A stretch of 64,000 nt of DNA from Desulfuromonas sp. (GTDB lineage Bacteria > Desulfobacterota > Desulfuromonadia > Desulfuromonadales > UBA2294): positions 1-64,000 of the forward strand of contig PKUH01000001.1 of NCBI GenBank assembly GCA_002869615.1. Reading direction: 5' to 3'. The number at the start of each line of letters is the position of its first letter. The stretch's first letter is position 1. This document shows positions 45,121 through 54,813 of the stretch, one piece after another. Made by a program: the position numbers and the translations under genes. Under the pieces are notes generated by a model. That model searched no databases and was not told the origin of the DNA. It saw nothing but the letters and a program-made list of their open reading frames with translations.

Positions 45121-46167
45121 TCATTGTAGATATTTTGCCCCGAAAAGGGTTTCAAGGGTTACAACGAATCCCGGCTCATCCTTCCAGCCGGTTTCACGCC
45201 GATAAATAATTTGTGGCTTTAACTCGAGAAAAAGCCAGCCTTGATGAATATCTTTCCGATAGCGCAGGCTGCTGAAGTAGTAAAGATCATTCAGCTTCGG
45301 TCGAGTCTCGGCAGTCGTACCGATTTCAAAAGAAAGAGATTGCCGCCGATTGAACAGGTGATTGACCTGGAAAACCTGGGTCAGCAACTGGTTGCCGGGA
45401 ACCTGCTGTTGCCAGAGCAGCGAAGTAGCCGAACGAAAAAGCGTGCTCGCGCCGATTTTTCGCTCCAGGTCGAACTCCCACCCGTTTTCCCAATCATCTT
45501 CCGTGTTGTACTCAGCCTTGATTGTCCCCCGGAACATCCATTTCTCGCCGAGCGGCTGATAATTGCGGTACCTGAATTTCACAAAAGCTTCCAGCGGACT
45601 TGTTAATTTGATGCAGGGACGAATTGATAAATTCCATTTTTCCTTCTGCCTCAGCATGAATTGCAGAGCTGCTGACAAATCATTATCATCGATTTCTTCA
45701 TTCAGCTCAGTCCCGCTGGTAATGCGGTCGGAATCTTCTTCCTCATCGCGTTCATCCCGACTCTCGATAACAAAATTAACTTTTTCTTCAATCTGCGGCA
45801 GATCGACCTTGATGCGAAACTTACCGTCATAATCACGGTGCCCGCCCTCACTGAAAATAGCGCTTCCCCGAATCTGGATATAAGTTCCGGTCGCTTCTTC
45901 GTAAATACGTTCTTCGCCGAAAAAGCTGTCGATCCTTTGTGACAGACGTTCCACAGTATTTGAAATGTACGAGTGCGTCGCATTGGCGCCCCTGACCCCG
46001 GGAAGGTTCAATTGTGGTTCGGAAATTTCGGCAAGGGGGGCAGGTTCCTCTTCGGCCTTGACCGCAGCAGGACAGTACAAAAAGGCGAAGACCAGGATAG
46101 AGGCCAGTAATAATAGAGGAAACAATGAAATTTCCGTTCTTGACCATATTTTCGGAGGTAATAGCAT
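45121..46167 (-). CDS. Putative outer-membrane beta-barrel protein
   Basis: 348 residues: a hydrophobic leader (ISLFPLLLLASILVFAFLY) ending in AAVKA, a short helical linker, then alternating strands with aromatic girdles (YIQIRGSAIF, FRIKVDLPQ, NLSIRPCIKL, AFVKFRYRNYQPL, WLFLELKPQIIYRRET). The C-terminal part resembles a 12-14-strand barrel. No family name can be given. It starts at an ATG with a weak ribosome site. Confidence 0.65.
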   Translation of the reverse strand: MLLPPKIWSRTEISLFPLLLLASILVFAFLYCPAAVKAEEEPAPLAEISEPQLNLPGVRGANATHSYISNTVERLSQRIDSFFGEERIYEEATGTYIQIRGSAIFSEGGHRDYDGKFRIKVDLPQIEEKVNFVIESRDERDEEEDSDRITSGTELNEEIDDNDLSAALQFMLRQKEKWNLSIRPCIKLTSPLEAFVKFRYRNYQPLGEKWMFRGTIKAEYNTEDDWENGWEFDLERKIGASTLFRSATSLLWQQQVPGNQLLTQVFQVNHLFNRRQSLSFEIGTTAETRPKLNDLYYFSSLRYRKDIHQGWLFLELKPQIIYRRETGWKDEPGFVVTLETLFGAKYLQ

Positions 46168-46195
46168 TAAGAATAAGTTTACCTGGTGCGACGAT

Positions 46196-46777
46196 TCAGT
46201 AATCGATGCCGGGTTGCGGTTCGATGTCCTTGCGATAGGCGTGTTTTATTTCATTGACTTCACTGACGGTATCGGCCAACTCAATCACGTCGGGATGGGC
46301 ATCACGACCGGTCAGGACCAGATGCATCTGGGCGGGGCGGGACTTGATCAGTTCAATGACCTGCTCAATATCGACCAGTTTCAGCTGACGCGCATTATTA
46401 ATTTCATCGAGAATGAGTAAATCATAGGCCTGTTCCGAAATTTTTTCCATGGCGAGAGCAATTGCATACTGGGCGTTTTCGCGATGCTCTTCGCGCGAAT
46501 ACGGATTACCGAGGATCCCGCAGAAGCCTTTGCCGGTTGAAAAGAGTTCAACACAATGTCCCAGTTTCTTGATACCATCCCATTCACCGGCGTACATATC
46601 ACCTTTCATGAACTGGATGATTCCGACCTTCATGCCATGCCCGACAGCGCGCAGAACCATGCCGAGAGCAGCCGTCGTCTTCCCCTTGCCGTGACCGGTG
46701 ATCACGAGCACGAGGCCCTGCTTCTTTTTCGGTTCGTATTTCGTAACTTCGACCGGTTCCGGTTTTTTTGTTTCCAT
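46196..46777 (-). CDS. cobO: Corrinoid adenosyltransferase (CobA/CobO/BtuR type)
   Basis: 193 residues. It adenosylates cob(I)alamin-type corrinoids with ATP to make coenzyme B12. Family motifs: P-loop VITGHGKGKTTAALGMVLRA, GIIQFMKG, DLLILDEINNA and the final EIKHAYRKDIEPQPGIDY. The start at 46777 follows GGGGGAAAT; an upstream in-frame ATG is unsupported. No other cobalamin gene is nearby. Confidence 0.95.
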   Translation of the reverse strand: METKKPEPVEVTKYEPKKKQGLVLVITGHGKGKTTAALGMVLRAVGHGMKVGIIQFMKGDMYAGEWDGIKKLGHCVELFSTGKGFCGILGNPYSREEHRENAQYAIALAMEKISEQAYDLLILDEINNARQLKLVDIEQVIELIKSRPAQMHLVLTGRDAHPDVIELADTVSEVNEIKHAYRKDIEPQPGIDY

Positions 46778-46932
46778 ATTTCCCCCTGTATTATTCCTGA
46801 ACAATTCTAGCATGTTTCAACAGCAACAGGCAAAATAGCCAGAATCTATCTTAATTTGATGCCGGCTGGCTCGGGGTTAATTCTATAAAAAGCGACACAA
46901 CTGTATTGCAATTGATTTACCGTGCCACGGAC

Positions 46933-46966
46933 AAAAAAAGGCCGCTACCCGGGAAGGTAGCGGCCT
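46933..46966 (-). terminator. Terminator downstream of the TorF-type porin gene
   Basis: Ten-base stem GGCCGCTACC / GGTAGCGGCC with seven T on the minus strand, about 45 bases past the stop at 47010. Confidence 0.9.
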
Positions 46967-47009
46967 GAAGTCGATTAGGAGGCAAATCCTTTCGACAAAT
47001 CTTACTTTT

Positions 47010-47825
47010 TTAGAATGCGAGAGTAACGCTCACACCGCCGGTCGAAACAGCGTCTTTACCCATTGCGAATTCAGCCTCATCACTGAGAGAATCAGTGTAG
47101 AGAGCCGAAACGTCAATACTGACCTGTTCGGAAACTGCATAGCTCAGGCCAACGCTCAGTTCGTAGTTGTGCAGTTCACTATAAGGTTGCTCATTACCGC
47201 TGTTGTCAACATCCTCTGTCAGAAACGGGCTTTCATCAGCATAGGAAACAGCAGCACCGAGGGAGAGGCCAAGGTTTTTGGCGAGTTCAATATCATGGCC
47301 ACCAGCAAGGACATAGTACATGCCTGCTGCATCAGATCCATTTGCCATCGCACCCTTAGCAGCCTGATAATCGTAGTAGATGGTCAGGCTCGGAGCCAGG
47401 ATGGTATTTAGAGAAGCACCGACATAAAGTTCGTGGGTGTTACCCGGAACATTGAAGTTGTAGTAGATATCACCAACACTTATAGAGAGCATATCGTTGA
47501 CGTCAAAAGAATAATCAAGAACGATATCGGTTTCGGTTACTTCGTCATGCCCGAGAACATTAGCATCATTAATGCCGTCTCCTTCTGTATCAATAAGTCC
47601 TTGCGAAGATGAAGACAGTTGAGTGTTGGTCCAGTAGCTGACGGTAAAACCGTTAAAGCTCATGTCCATGCCAGCCTGCAGAACCGGTTGCGAACCGCTC
47701 AGCTTCAGTCCACGCCATACGTACTCATCATAAACACCTGCGTAAACATCACCTTCAACTTCAACTGCTGCAGCCGGAGCTGCGAACACCATCAGAGCCA
47801 TAACGGCCAAAACAAGCTTCTTCAT
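47010..47825 (-). CDS. TorF-family putative outer-membrane porin
   Basis: 271 residues: signal peptide (LVLAVMALMVFAAPAAA), then VYAGVYDEYVWRGLKLSGSQPVLQAG, the hallmark opening of the Gcw_chp/TorF family (TIGR02001), alternating barrel strands and terminal Phe (SVTLAF). It sits downstream of glnB and amtB in the same direction and may admit ammonium or other nitrogen compounds (inference). A hairpin in the amtB gap may limit its expression. Confidence 0.85.
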   Translation of the reverse strand: MKKLVLAVMALMVFAAPAAAVEVEGDVYAGVYDEYVWRGLKLSGSQPVLQAGMDMSFNGFTVSYWTNTQLSSSSQGLIDTEGDGINDANVLGHDEVTETDIVLDYSFDVNDMLSISVGDIYYNFNVPGNTHELYVGASLNTILAPSLTIYYDYQAAKGAMANGSDAAGMYYVLAGGHDIELAKNLGLSLGAAVSYADESPFLTEDVDNSGNEQPYSELHNYELSVGLSYAVSEQVSIDVSALYTDSLSDEAEFAMGKDAVSTGGVSVTLAF

Positions 47826-47862
47826 TTCAATAATCTCCTATAAAATAATGTTGTTTGAAAAC

Positions 47863-47887
47863 GCCGGACGACTTCATGCCGTCCGGC
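47863..47887 (-). terminator. Hairpin between amtB and the TorF-type gene
   Basis: Eight-base stem GCCGGACG / CGTCCGGC, with GCGTTTTC after it on the minus strand: a weak or partial terminator that may set the ratio of amtB to porin mRNA. Confidence 0.55.
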
Positions 47888-47903
47888 ACAATTAAGCGTT
47901 TCT

Positions 47904-49208
47904 TTATGTGTTGATCTTCTGGAAATCCGGATAAGCTTCCATACCGATTTCGGTAACGTCGAGGCCCTTGAATTCTTCCTCTTCGCTGGCACGGATGCCG
48001 ATGGTGAACTTGATAATCATCCAGACGATTGCAGATGCGATCATCACGAAAGCACCGGTAGCGATCACGCCGATGAACTGGGTCGCGAAGCTGGCGCCGT
48101 CGTCAGTAATAGGTACTGCCATGGTGCCCCAGATACCGCACACCAGGTGAACCGAAAGAGCACCGACAACGTCGTCAATCTTCAACTTGTCGAAGAACGG
48201 AACGGCCAGGACACAGAGGATACCACCGACAGCGCCGATCAGGGTCGCAGCACCGAGAGACGGAGTTGCCGGACCGGCAGTGATTGAGACCAGACCAGCC
48301 AGAGCACCGTTCAGTCCCATGGTGACATCAACTTTCTTGTACATGATCTGAACCATGATCATGGCTGCGATCATACCGCCGCAAGCGGCCATGTTGGTAT
48401 TGGCCATAACGTTCGACATTTCAATCGCCGAAGCGGCATCGCCAAGTGCAAGCACAGAACCGCCGTTAAATCCGTACCAGCCCATCCACAGGATGAAGGT
48501 ACCGAGGGTAGCAAGAGGAATGTTGGAGCCAGGCATCGGGTTGATGCCACCAGTTTTGTTGTACTTGCCTTTACGGGCGCCAAGAATGATGGCACCGGTC
48601 AGAGCAGCCCAACCGCCGACCGAGTGAACGATGGTCGAACCGGCGTAGTCAGCGAAGCCCATTTCCGACAGCCAACCGCCACCCCAGCCCCAGGAACCCT
48701 GGATCGGGTAGATAATTCCACAAAGTACGGCGCAGAACAGCAGGAACGACCAGAGCTTGATCCGCTCAGCAACGCAACCGGACACGATCGAACAAGCCGC
48801 GCCGCAGAAGACCATCTGGAAGAACCAGTCAGAAGCAGCAGCGTATCCAGACGAATAATCACCGGCAAGGGCAGCAGCATCATCAGCAGCCCAGAGGCCG
48901 AAAGAACCGACATAACCACCGTCAACACCGGCGTACATCAAATTATAACCACAGATGTAGAACAGGATGCCGGCGATGCCGAACAGCGAGATGTTCTTCA
49001 GGCAGATGGTCGCAACGTTTTTCTGACGGACCAGACCTGCTTCAAGCATACCGAAACCGGCAGCCATCCACATGACCAGGATGCCCATCACCAGGAACGA
49101 AAAGGTGTTCAGTACGAACGACAGTTCCGAAACCGGAGCATCTTCGGCCAGAGCGAGAGTCGGAATCGCCAGAAGACCAAGAGTGATAATCGAGACAAAC
49201 TTTTTCAT
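47904..49208 (-). CDS. amtB: Ammonium transporter AmtB
   Basis: 434 residues: signal-like first segment (LGLLAIPTLALA), then 11 membrane helices typical of Amt. Family features: GFGMLEAGLVRQKN, DWFFQMVFCGAACSIVSG, GGWAALTGAIILG, the pore histidines in STIVHSVGG and SVHLVCGIWGTMAVP. Conducts ammonium/ammonia across the inner membrane and is blocked by deuridylylated PII. AGGAGG near the ATG. Follows glnB by 35 bases in one operon. Confidence 0.97.
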   Translation of the reverse strand: MKKFVSIITLGLLAIPTLALAEDAPVSELSFVLNTFSFLVMGILVMWMAAGFGMLEAGLVRQKNVATICLKNISLFGIAGILFYICGYNLMYAGVDGGYVGSFGLWAADDAAALAGDYSSGYAAASDWFFQMVFCGAACSIVSGCVAERIKLWSFLLFCAVLCGIIYPIQGSWGWGGGWLSEMGFADYAGSTIVHSVGGWAALTGAIILGARKGKYNKTGGINPMPGSNIPLATLGTFILWMGWYGFNGGSVLALGDAASAIEMSNVMANTNMAACGGMIAAMIMVQIMYKKVDVTMGLNGALAGLVSITAGPATPSLGAATLIGAVGGILCVLAVPFFDKLKIDDVVGALSVHLVCGIWGTMAVPITDDGASFATQFIGVIATGAFVMIASAIVWMIIKFTIGIRASEEEEFKGLDVTEIGMEAYPDFQKINT

Positions 49209-49243
49209 TTTTCCATATCCTCCTTAATTGGATAGTTTTCTGT

Positions 49244-49696
<453 letters not shown>

Positions 49697-49757
49697 TTAT
49701 GTCTGGTACAAATTCCCTGTGTCCAACACCCTTGCCGAACACGACAGTCCTGAATAT

Positions 49758-49774
49758 AGCATAGGACGTGCCAA
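49758..49774 (-). promoter_or_regulatory. Sigma-54 (RpoN) promoter for glnB-amtB
   Basis: On the minus strand TTGGCACG-TCCT-ATGCT, with GG and GC separated by ten bases as required; one mismatch at the -12 element. About 175 bases upstream of the glnB ATG. Confidence 0.7.
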
Positions 49775-49859
49775 GTTTTATTTCTCAACAATTTCAGTAT
49801 TTTACGAGCAGTGCCTGTTATTTATGCATATAATTTAGACACACTTCAGATATCAATGC

Positions 49860-51485
49860 TTAACTCGAAGGCATATCCGACACCGGCAGGCTGATGCGAA
49901 AGCTGGCGCCCTGACCAACATTGCTGTCAAGGATGATTGACCCGCTATGCTCCTCGATGATATTGCGACAGATATAAAGGCCGAGGCCGGTACCGACACC
50001 TTCCTTCTTGGTTGTAAAAAACGGTTCAAAGATCGACGCCCTGACCTCCCCAGGAACACCGGGACCGCTATCGGCAATGACGATTTCAACCGTATCCTCT
50101 CCGGCCATGCCGGTCTCGATCCTGATCGTGCCTCCACCTTTTAAAACATGTACGGCATTCAGAACAAGGTTGATGAAAACCTGCTTCAATTTATTCGGAT
50201 CAGCATTGACCTGTAAAACATCATCAGATTCAAATTCAATCTCAATTGAATTTTTTTGCAGCTCATACTTGACCAACTTCAGAACATCATGAATAACCGC
50301 ATTAACATTAATCTTTTGCCAACGTGTTTCGCGTCCTCTTGAAAAGGAGAGCAAGCTTCCGGTCAGGGTGCGCATACGCTCGGTTTCGTTGGCAATCCGT
50401 TCGAGCATTTCATCAATAAAGGGTGAGTTCCCGTCTTCGCGGAGGATCAATTCAACTGCATAGGCAATGACGCCAAGCGGGTTATTGATTTCGTGTGCCA
50501 GTGCGGCCGACATCCGACCGACCTCGGCGAGTTTTTCACTATGAATCGTCTGTTCGAGCAACTTTTTAAATTCAGTAATATCTTCGACCAGAACAACGAC
50601 CCCGCTCATCTCTTCACCATCCTTCAGGGGAGCCAATCGACGTTTCTGGAACCGCATCTGTCCCTTGAGGGTCCGGTGAACCAGTTCCAGTTTTTCTGAT
50701 TGACCACTGGCAAGAACATTTTCGATCCGGGTGACAACACCTTCGGCATCCAGTGCCGGGAAAAGGTCAAGCAACTCTTTACCATGGGCATCGGCAGCGG
50801 AAATTCCGCTCATCTCAACCATGCGCCGATTCCACGAGGTAATCCGCAAATCGGTATTGACCGTGTAAACACCGAGATCGGTACTCTCGAGAATTCTTTT
50901 ATTCAACTGGTGCAATTCCCTATTCCGTCCGGAGACGTCGCTCAGATCACGGTAAAGTCGGGCATTGTCAATGGCAATTGCAGCCTGTCCGGCAAGGGCG
51001 AGCAGTGGTTCGATATCATCTTCAGTAAATGCGCCAATGGCAGGGCTTTCAACATTGAAGACTCCGATAACCCGATCACGTGCCAGCATCGGTACAGCAA
51101 GCTCGCAAACGGCGCCCTTGATTCCCGGCACATAATCAGTTTCATTGTGAAGATCATTAATCAGAACCGGGGCACCGCGCAGTGCGGCTCGCCCCATAAT
51201 TCCCTGGCCAAGAGCGATTTCCTGCCTGACCGCTTCATCGTCATAACCGTAAGAGGCAACGGCTTCCAGAACACCACGGTCCATATCGACTAGACGAATG
51301 ATCGCATTGTCAAAATGGAACACCCTTTGAGCCGCAACCAGAATCCGGTCAAGCAAGGTATCAAGATCAATTGTCGAAGCAAGATCCTGCCCGATAGAGA
51401 TCAATGCTTCATAGATCCCGGCGCGATTATTATTGTTTTGTTCAATCTGATTAGCCACGTCTATCCCAGTTGCCTTTTTTTTCAT
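49860..51485 (-). CDS. GAF-PAS sensor histidine kinase
   Basis: About 541 residues, no membrane helix, so cytoplasmic. GAF domain (about residues 25-165, [20 protein letters not shown]), PAS (about 190-305), HisKA with H-box [12 protein letters not shown], then HATPase_c: [10 protein letters not shown] (N box), DSGPGVPG (G1), [11 protein letters not shown] and GTGLGLYI (G2). The NtrB-like [11 protein letters not shown] form suggests pairing with a response regulator, possibly an NtrC-type one acting at the nearby sigma-54 promoter (inference); none is encoded here. Start uncertain: ATG 51485 or TTG 51506, neither with a ribosome site. Confidence 0.92.
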   Translation of the reverse strand: MKKKATGIDVANQIEQNNNNRAGIYEALISIGQDLASTIDLDTLLDRILVAAQRVFHFDNAIIRLVDMDRGVLEAVASYGYDDEAVRQEIALGQGIMGRAALRGAPVLINDLHNETDYVPGIKGAVCELAVPMLARDRVIGVFNVESPAIGAFTEDDIEPLLALAGQAAIAIDNARLYRDLSDVSGRNRELHQLNKRILESTDLGVYTVNTDLRITSWNRRMVEMSGISAADAHGKELLDLFPALDAEGVVTRIENVLASGQSEKLELVHRTLKGQMRFQKRRLAPLKDGEEMSGVVVLVEDITEFKKLLEQTIHSEKLAEVGRMSAALAHEINNPLGVIAYAVELILREDGNSPFIDEMLERIANETERMRTLTGSLLSFSRGRETRWQKINVNAVIHDVLKLVKYELQKNSIEIEFESDDVLQVNADPNKLKQVFINLVLNAVHVLKGGGTIRIETGMAGEDTVEIVIADSGPGVPGEVRASIFEPFFTTKKEGVGTGLGLYICRNIIEEHSGSIILDSNVGQGASFRISLPVSDMPSS

Positions 51486-51707
51486 CAGCACAAGTCTGTT
51501 TACCAAAGCAGACAGATCAATATTTCCGTCTCGGCCCGTTTTCGTATGAACGAATATAGAAAATGTAAGTGCCTGTAATCACAGCCCTTCCATAAAGGAA
51601 CATTCAAATAAACACACGAAAAGACGTACAGAAAAGCTGGTTGTAAAGCCTGATCCGGTTATGTAATTGCATTTAGAATGCCGACATCTACAAAGAGATA
51701 AAATTCC

Positions 51708-51736
51708 TTGTCATGACCCGCCAATTTTCCTATACT
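51708..51736 (+). promoter_or_regulatory. Sigma-70 promoter for 6S RNA
   Basis: TTGTCA (51708-51713), an exact 17-base spacer, TATACT (51731-51736); start of RNA expected near 51743. Bases 51486-51707 hold nothing else recognisable. Confidence 0.75.
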
Positions 51737-51742
51737 GAATAA

Positions 51743-51945
51743 CAGAAAGATCAGACAGAGTTGCTCTCTGCCCTGCCCGTGAGGTAACAACGCCCACGCG
51801 GAATACTTTCTATCCGGGACAGCTTCAGAGGCGTGGTGAGCAGGCCCGCCGGGCAGTGGGAAGCCTGAAGCGCTTACAAGCTATCCCACCTTGTTGGCCG
51901 TCGACGTGTGGCCACGGACCCACGGCAGGATGGAGAGCTCGATTT
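51743..51945 (+). ncRNA. ssrS: 6S RNA
   Basis: The conserved 6S features are readable: a closing stem of GCTCTC and CCTGCC (51753-51776 region) with GGCAGG and GAGAGC (51924-51939), a large central bubble, and the highly conserved GGTGAGCA followed by a GC hairpin and GGGAAGCCTGAAG (near 51836-51875), which matches the E. coli GGUGAGCAUGC...GAAGCCUUAAA block. About 200 nt. 6S RNA mimics an open promoter and sequesters sigma-70 RNA polymerase in slow growth. Exact ends are estimates from the promoter and the terminator. Confidence 0.85.
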
Positions 51946-51947
51946 AG

Positions 51948-51972
51948 AGGCGTCGATTCAATCGGCGCCTTA
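51948..51972 (+). terminator. Hairpin after 6S RNA
   Basis: Stem AGGCGTCGA / TCGGCGCCT (one G-U pair), loop TTCAA, with only a short T-rich stretch after it. Confidence 0.6.
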
Positions 51973-52001
51973 CTATTTGCATGACTTTGGAAGGCAGACC
52001 A

Positions 52002-53177
52002 TTGACTACCGCCACACCCTCGGATCTTCATCGAATCACCCTTGATGATCGGGAAATTATCCTGATCGGAACCGCGCATGTTTCCCGGGAATCTATCGAA
52101 ACCGTCAAAAATGTAATATCTGCCGAAAACCCGGACACTGTCTGCGTCGAACTCGACGAACAACGCCTGAAAGCATTGCAGGACAAGAACCATTGGGAAT
52201 CACTTAATATCTTTCAGGTCGTCCGCAAGGGACAAGCACCCTTCCTGATGGCAAATCTTGCTCTGGCTTCTTTTCAGAAAAGAATGGGAATGCAGACCGG
52301 TGTCCGACCGGGAGCCGAGTTAGCCGCCGCCGTCGAATGTGCGAGGGAGAATGCTGCGCATGTCGAACTTGTTGATCGCAATATCAGGACAACCCTTTTG
52401 CGGGCCTGGCGGAAGACCGGATTCTGGAAAAAGATGAACCTACTGGCAGTCCTCTTCGCCAGCATGTTCGAATCGCAGAAAGTCGATGAGGAAGAACTGG
52501 CGCGGCTACGCGAAACCGACACGTTGTCGGCCATGCTCGAAGAGATGGGCGAACTCCTCCCTTCAGTCAAAACCATTCTGGTTGATGAACGTGACACTTT
52601 CATGGCGCATTATATCCGCCAGGCCCCCGGCAAAAGAATTGTTGCCGTCGTCGGAGCCGCGCACCTGCCGGGCATTATCAGAAAGATCAAAAACGAGGCG
52701 GACCCCGCGATCATATCCGAAATCTCGACAATTCCGGAGAAGCCACTTATCTCCAGATTTATCCCCTGGCTGATTCCGGTCATTGTTGCCGCCCTCTTCA
52801 TCGTTGGATTTTTTCTCGGTGACCGTGAGCGGTTCACTGAAGCGGCAGTCGCCTGGATTCTCGCCAACGGAATCCTCTCGGCAATTGGCACTCTATTCGC
52901 TTTCGGCCACCCGCTGACTGTTGTCACGGCATTCGTTGCGGCCCCGATTACATCACTGAACCCGACTATTGGCGCCGGCATGGTGACCGCTCTGGTCCAG
53001 GCGTTTATTGCCGCTCCGACGGTCGGCGACCTTGAACATGTCGGCGACGATCTGACTTCGGTTCGCGGATGGTGGACCAACAAAACAACCCGGGTGCTGC
53101 TGGTATTCTTCTTTTCATCTCTGGGCTCCGCCATCGGGACATTCGTCGCCTTCGGCTGGCTCAAGGATATTCTTTAA
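52002..53177 (+). CDS. TraB/PrgY-family membrane protein
   Basis: About 391 residues. N-terminal TraB domain with IILIGTAHVSRESIETV, CVELDEQRL and the second motif AVVGAAHLPGIIRKI, followed by five or six TM helices (LIPVIVAALFIVGFFLG onward; AFGHPLTVVTAFVAAP). Related to the enterococcal TraB/PrgY pheromone-shutdown proteins and to GumN/TIKI-type proteases; the GxxH motifs suggest a metal-dependent peptidase-like fold, function in this group unknown. The TTG at 52002 has GGAAGG seven bases upstream; the ATG at 51981 has none and follows the 6S hairpin closely. Confidence 0.88.
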   Translation: MTTATPSDLHRITLDDREIILIGTAHVSRESIETVKNVISAENPDTVCVELDEQRLKALQDKNHWESLNIFQVVRKGQAPFLMANLALASFQKRMGMQTGVRPGAELAAAVECARENAAHVELVDRNIRTTLLRAWRKTGFWKKMNLLAVLFASMFESQKVDEEELARLRETDTLSAMLEEMGELLPSVKTILVDERDTFMAHYIRQAPGKRIVAVVGAAHLPGIIRKIKNEADPAIISEISTIPEKPLISRFIPWLIPVIVAALFIVGFFLGDRERFTEAAVAWILANGILSAIGTLFAFGHPLTVVTAFVAAPITSLNPTIGAGMVTALVQAFIAAPTVGDLEHVGDDLTSVRGWWTNKTTRVLLVFFFSSLGSAIGTFVAFGWLKDIL

Positions 53178-53493
53178 AGGCAGTGACTGGTTGACAGTAA
53201 TCGGTTCTCAACTGGATAAATCCTGCTTCACAATCTGAGCTCAGGATTCCGACTGAGTCTTAATTTGAGATTTCTTCCCCCTGGCAGAACTGTAAAGCAG
53301 GCACAACTTTTCAAAACAGCTGCATCCTTTTATCCCCACTTCCAAGTCATTTCATTACAATTGCGATGAATAAATCAAATTCAAGCGAAATAACCGCTTG
53401 CAGGGAGGGTTGAGTTTTACAAGAATTGACCATCGCGGCTTGCCGCATCGGAAATAATCTGTAATAGTATGAAACAACTCAAAAGGGAATGGA
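53178..53493. other. Intergenic region upstream of the rhomboid gene
   Basis: 316 bases without a recognisable gene. A possible -35 TTGACA at about 53192 has GGATAA 17 bases on, but it would give a leader of nearly 280 bases. No strong hairpin seen. Confidence 0.3.
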
Positions 53494-54291
53494 ATGGACT
53501 GGAAGATTTTTTTTGATCGACTCGGAATGAATGGTACCGTCTGGCAGTGGCGGATTATGCGTTGGGAAAGATATTGGAAAGCTTTTTGGCGCGGTGGATC
53601 CGATACCAGCCTGCTGTCACTCAGTCGCGGGCTCATCTATATCAATCTGATTCTCTTCGTTCTGATGATTGTCAAGGCGCTCGCCGCCGGCCATGGCCCC
53701 GGATCGCTCCTCTCCCCGTCAACCCGGTTACTGATTCATTCGGGTGCCCAGTACTGGCCATTTGTTATCTATGAGAATGAATGGTGGCGGTGCATTACCT
53801 ACGCATATACCCATGGCGGCTTGATCCATCTTGCCTTCAACATGATGGTTCTTTACCAGGTTGGGCCTTTGATCGAGGGTGAAATCGGACCAGCCCGTTT
53901 TTTTATTCTCTATACTCTCGCCGCCCTGACGGCGACGGCCGCCGGCTATCTCTGGCATCCGATGGTTCCGGTTGTCGGCGCCTCCGGATCACTTTTCGGC
54001 CTGATCGGTTTTGCGGTCGTCTATTACCACCGGATAGGTCCGGCCGGGCATGAGCTGAGAAATTTCATGTTCCGCTGGGCCGTATTTGCTTTTATTTTCG
54101 GTATCGTAGTTGGCGCCGATAACGCGGCTCATCTCGGAGGCGCCATTTGCGGAGCGTTACTCGGGATGTTCCTGCCCCTCGGTATCCGGGGTCGACAGAA
54201 GATGAAATTGCTGTTCAATTCTCTGGCCGGGGCAGCGCTTGCGGCCACCGTAGCCAGTCTCGCATTTATGATCGGGAGCTGGTTTATTTAA
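53494..54291 (+). CDS. Rhomboid-family intramembrane serine protease
   Basis: 265 residues, about six TM helices. Catalytic serine in VVGASGSLFGLIGF and histidine in NAAHLGGAICGALLG; the HLAFNMMVLYQVGPLIEGE segment supplies the conserved HxxxN oxyanion region. It cleaves TM segments of membrane proteins. A charged N-terminal extension of about 50 residues precedes TM1. GGGAATGG just before the ATG. The ybaK, sirtuin and pncB genes follow closely and may be one operon. Confidence 0.93.
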   Translation: MDWKIFFDRLGMNGTVWQWRIMRWERYWKAFWRGGSDTSLLSLSRGLIYINLILFVLMIVKALAAGHGPGSLLSPSTRLLIHSGAQYWPFVIYENEWWRCITYAYTHGGLIHLAFNMMVLYQVGPLIEGEIGPARFFILYTLAALTATAAGYLWHPMVPVVGASGSLFGLIGFAVVYYHRIGPAGHELRNFMFRWAVFAFIFGIVVGADNAAHLGGAICGALLGMFLPLGIRGRQKMKLLFNSLAGAALAATVASLAFMIGSWFI

Positions 54292-54306
54292 AGCGGATTT
54301 AAACTA

Positions 54307-54789
54307 ATGGCAAAAAGCAAGGTGCCGGTTACGGCGGCGATCCGGTTTCTCAGGCAGCACGGCATCCCCTATTCCGATCATCTCTATTCCTACGAAGAAA
54401 AGGGAGGGACTTCTGTATCGGCGCGCGAACTCGGCGTCAACGAGCATGCTGTTATAAAAACCCTGATCATGGAAGATGAAAATCGCCACCCGCTGATCGT
54501 TCTAATGCACGGCGATTGTGAGGTTTCGACAAAGCAACTTGCCCGGGCAATCGGCTGCAAGCAGGTCACCCCCTGTGACCCGGATTCGGCGCAGAAACAC
54601 AGCGGATATCAGGTCGGTGGCACGTCACCGTTTGGAACCAGAAAGAAATTGCCGATTTATGCCGAAGAATCGATATTTAATCTCGAAAAGATTTTTATCA
54701 ACGGTGGCAAACGTGGCTACCTTGTGGGCATAGAACCGCATGGCCTCGATAACGCGCTACCGATTACAAAGGTAAATGTCGGAATCTGA
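54307..54789 (+). CDS. ybaK: YbaK-type Cys-tRNA(Pro)/Cys-tRNA(Cys) deacylase
   Basis: 160 residues of the YbaK/EbsC editing family: TAAIRFLRQHGIPYSDHLY, ELGVNEHAVIKTLIME with the catalytic Lys, VMLHGD-like IVLMHGDCEVSTKQLAR, and VGGTSPFGTRKKLPIYAE. It hydrolyses mischarged Cys-tRNA-Pro. It starts 16 bases after the rhomboid gene. Confidence 0.95.
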   Translation: MAKSKVPVTAAIRFLRQHGIPYSDHLYSYEEKGGTSVSARELGVNEHAVIKTLIMEDENRHPLIVLMHGDCEVSTKQLARAIGCKQVTPCDPDSAQKHSGYQVGGTSPFGTRKKLPIYAEESIFNLEKIFINGGKRGYLVGIEPHGLDNALPITKVNVGI

Positions 54790-54813
54790 ATACCACTGAC
54801 GGAGGAACTTCTC

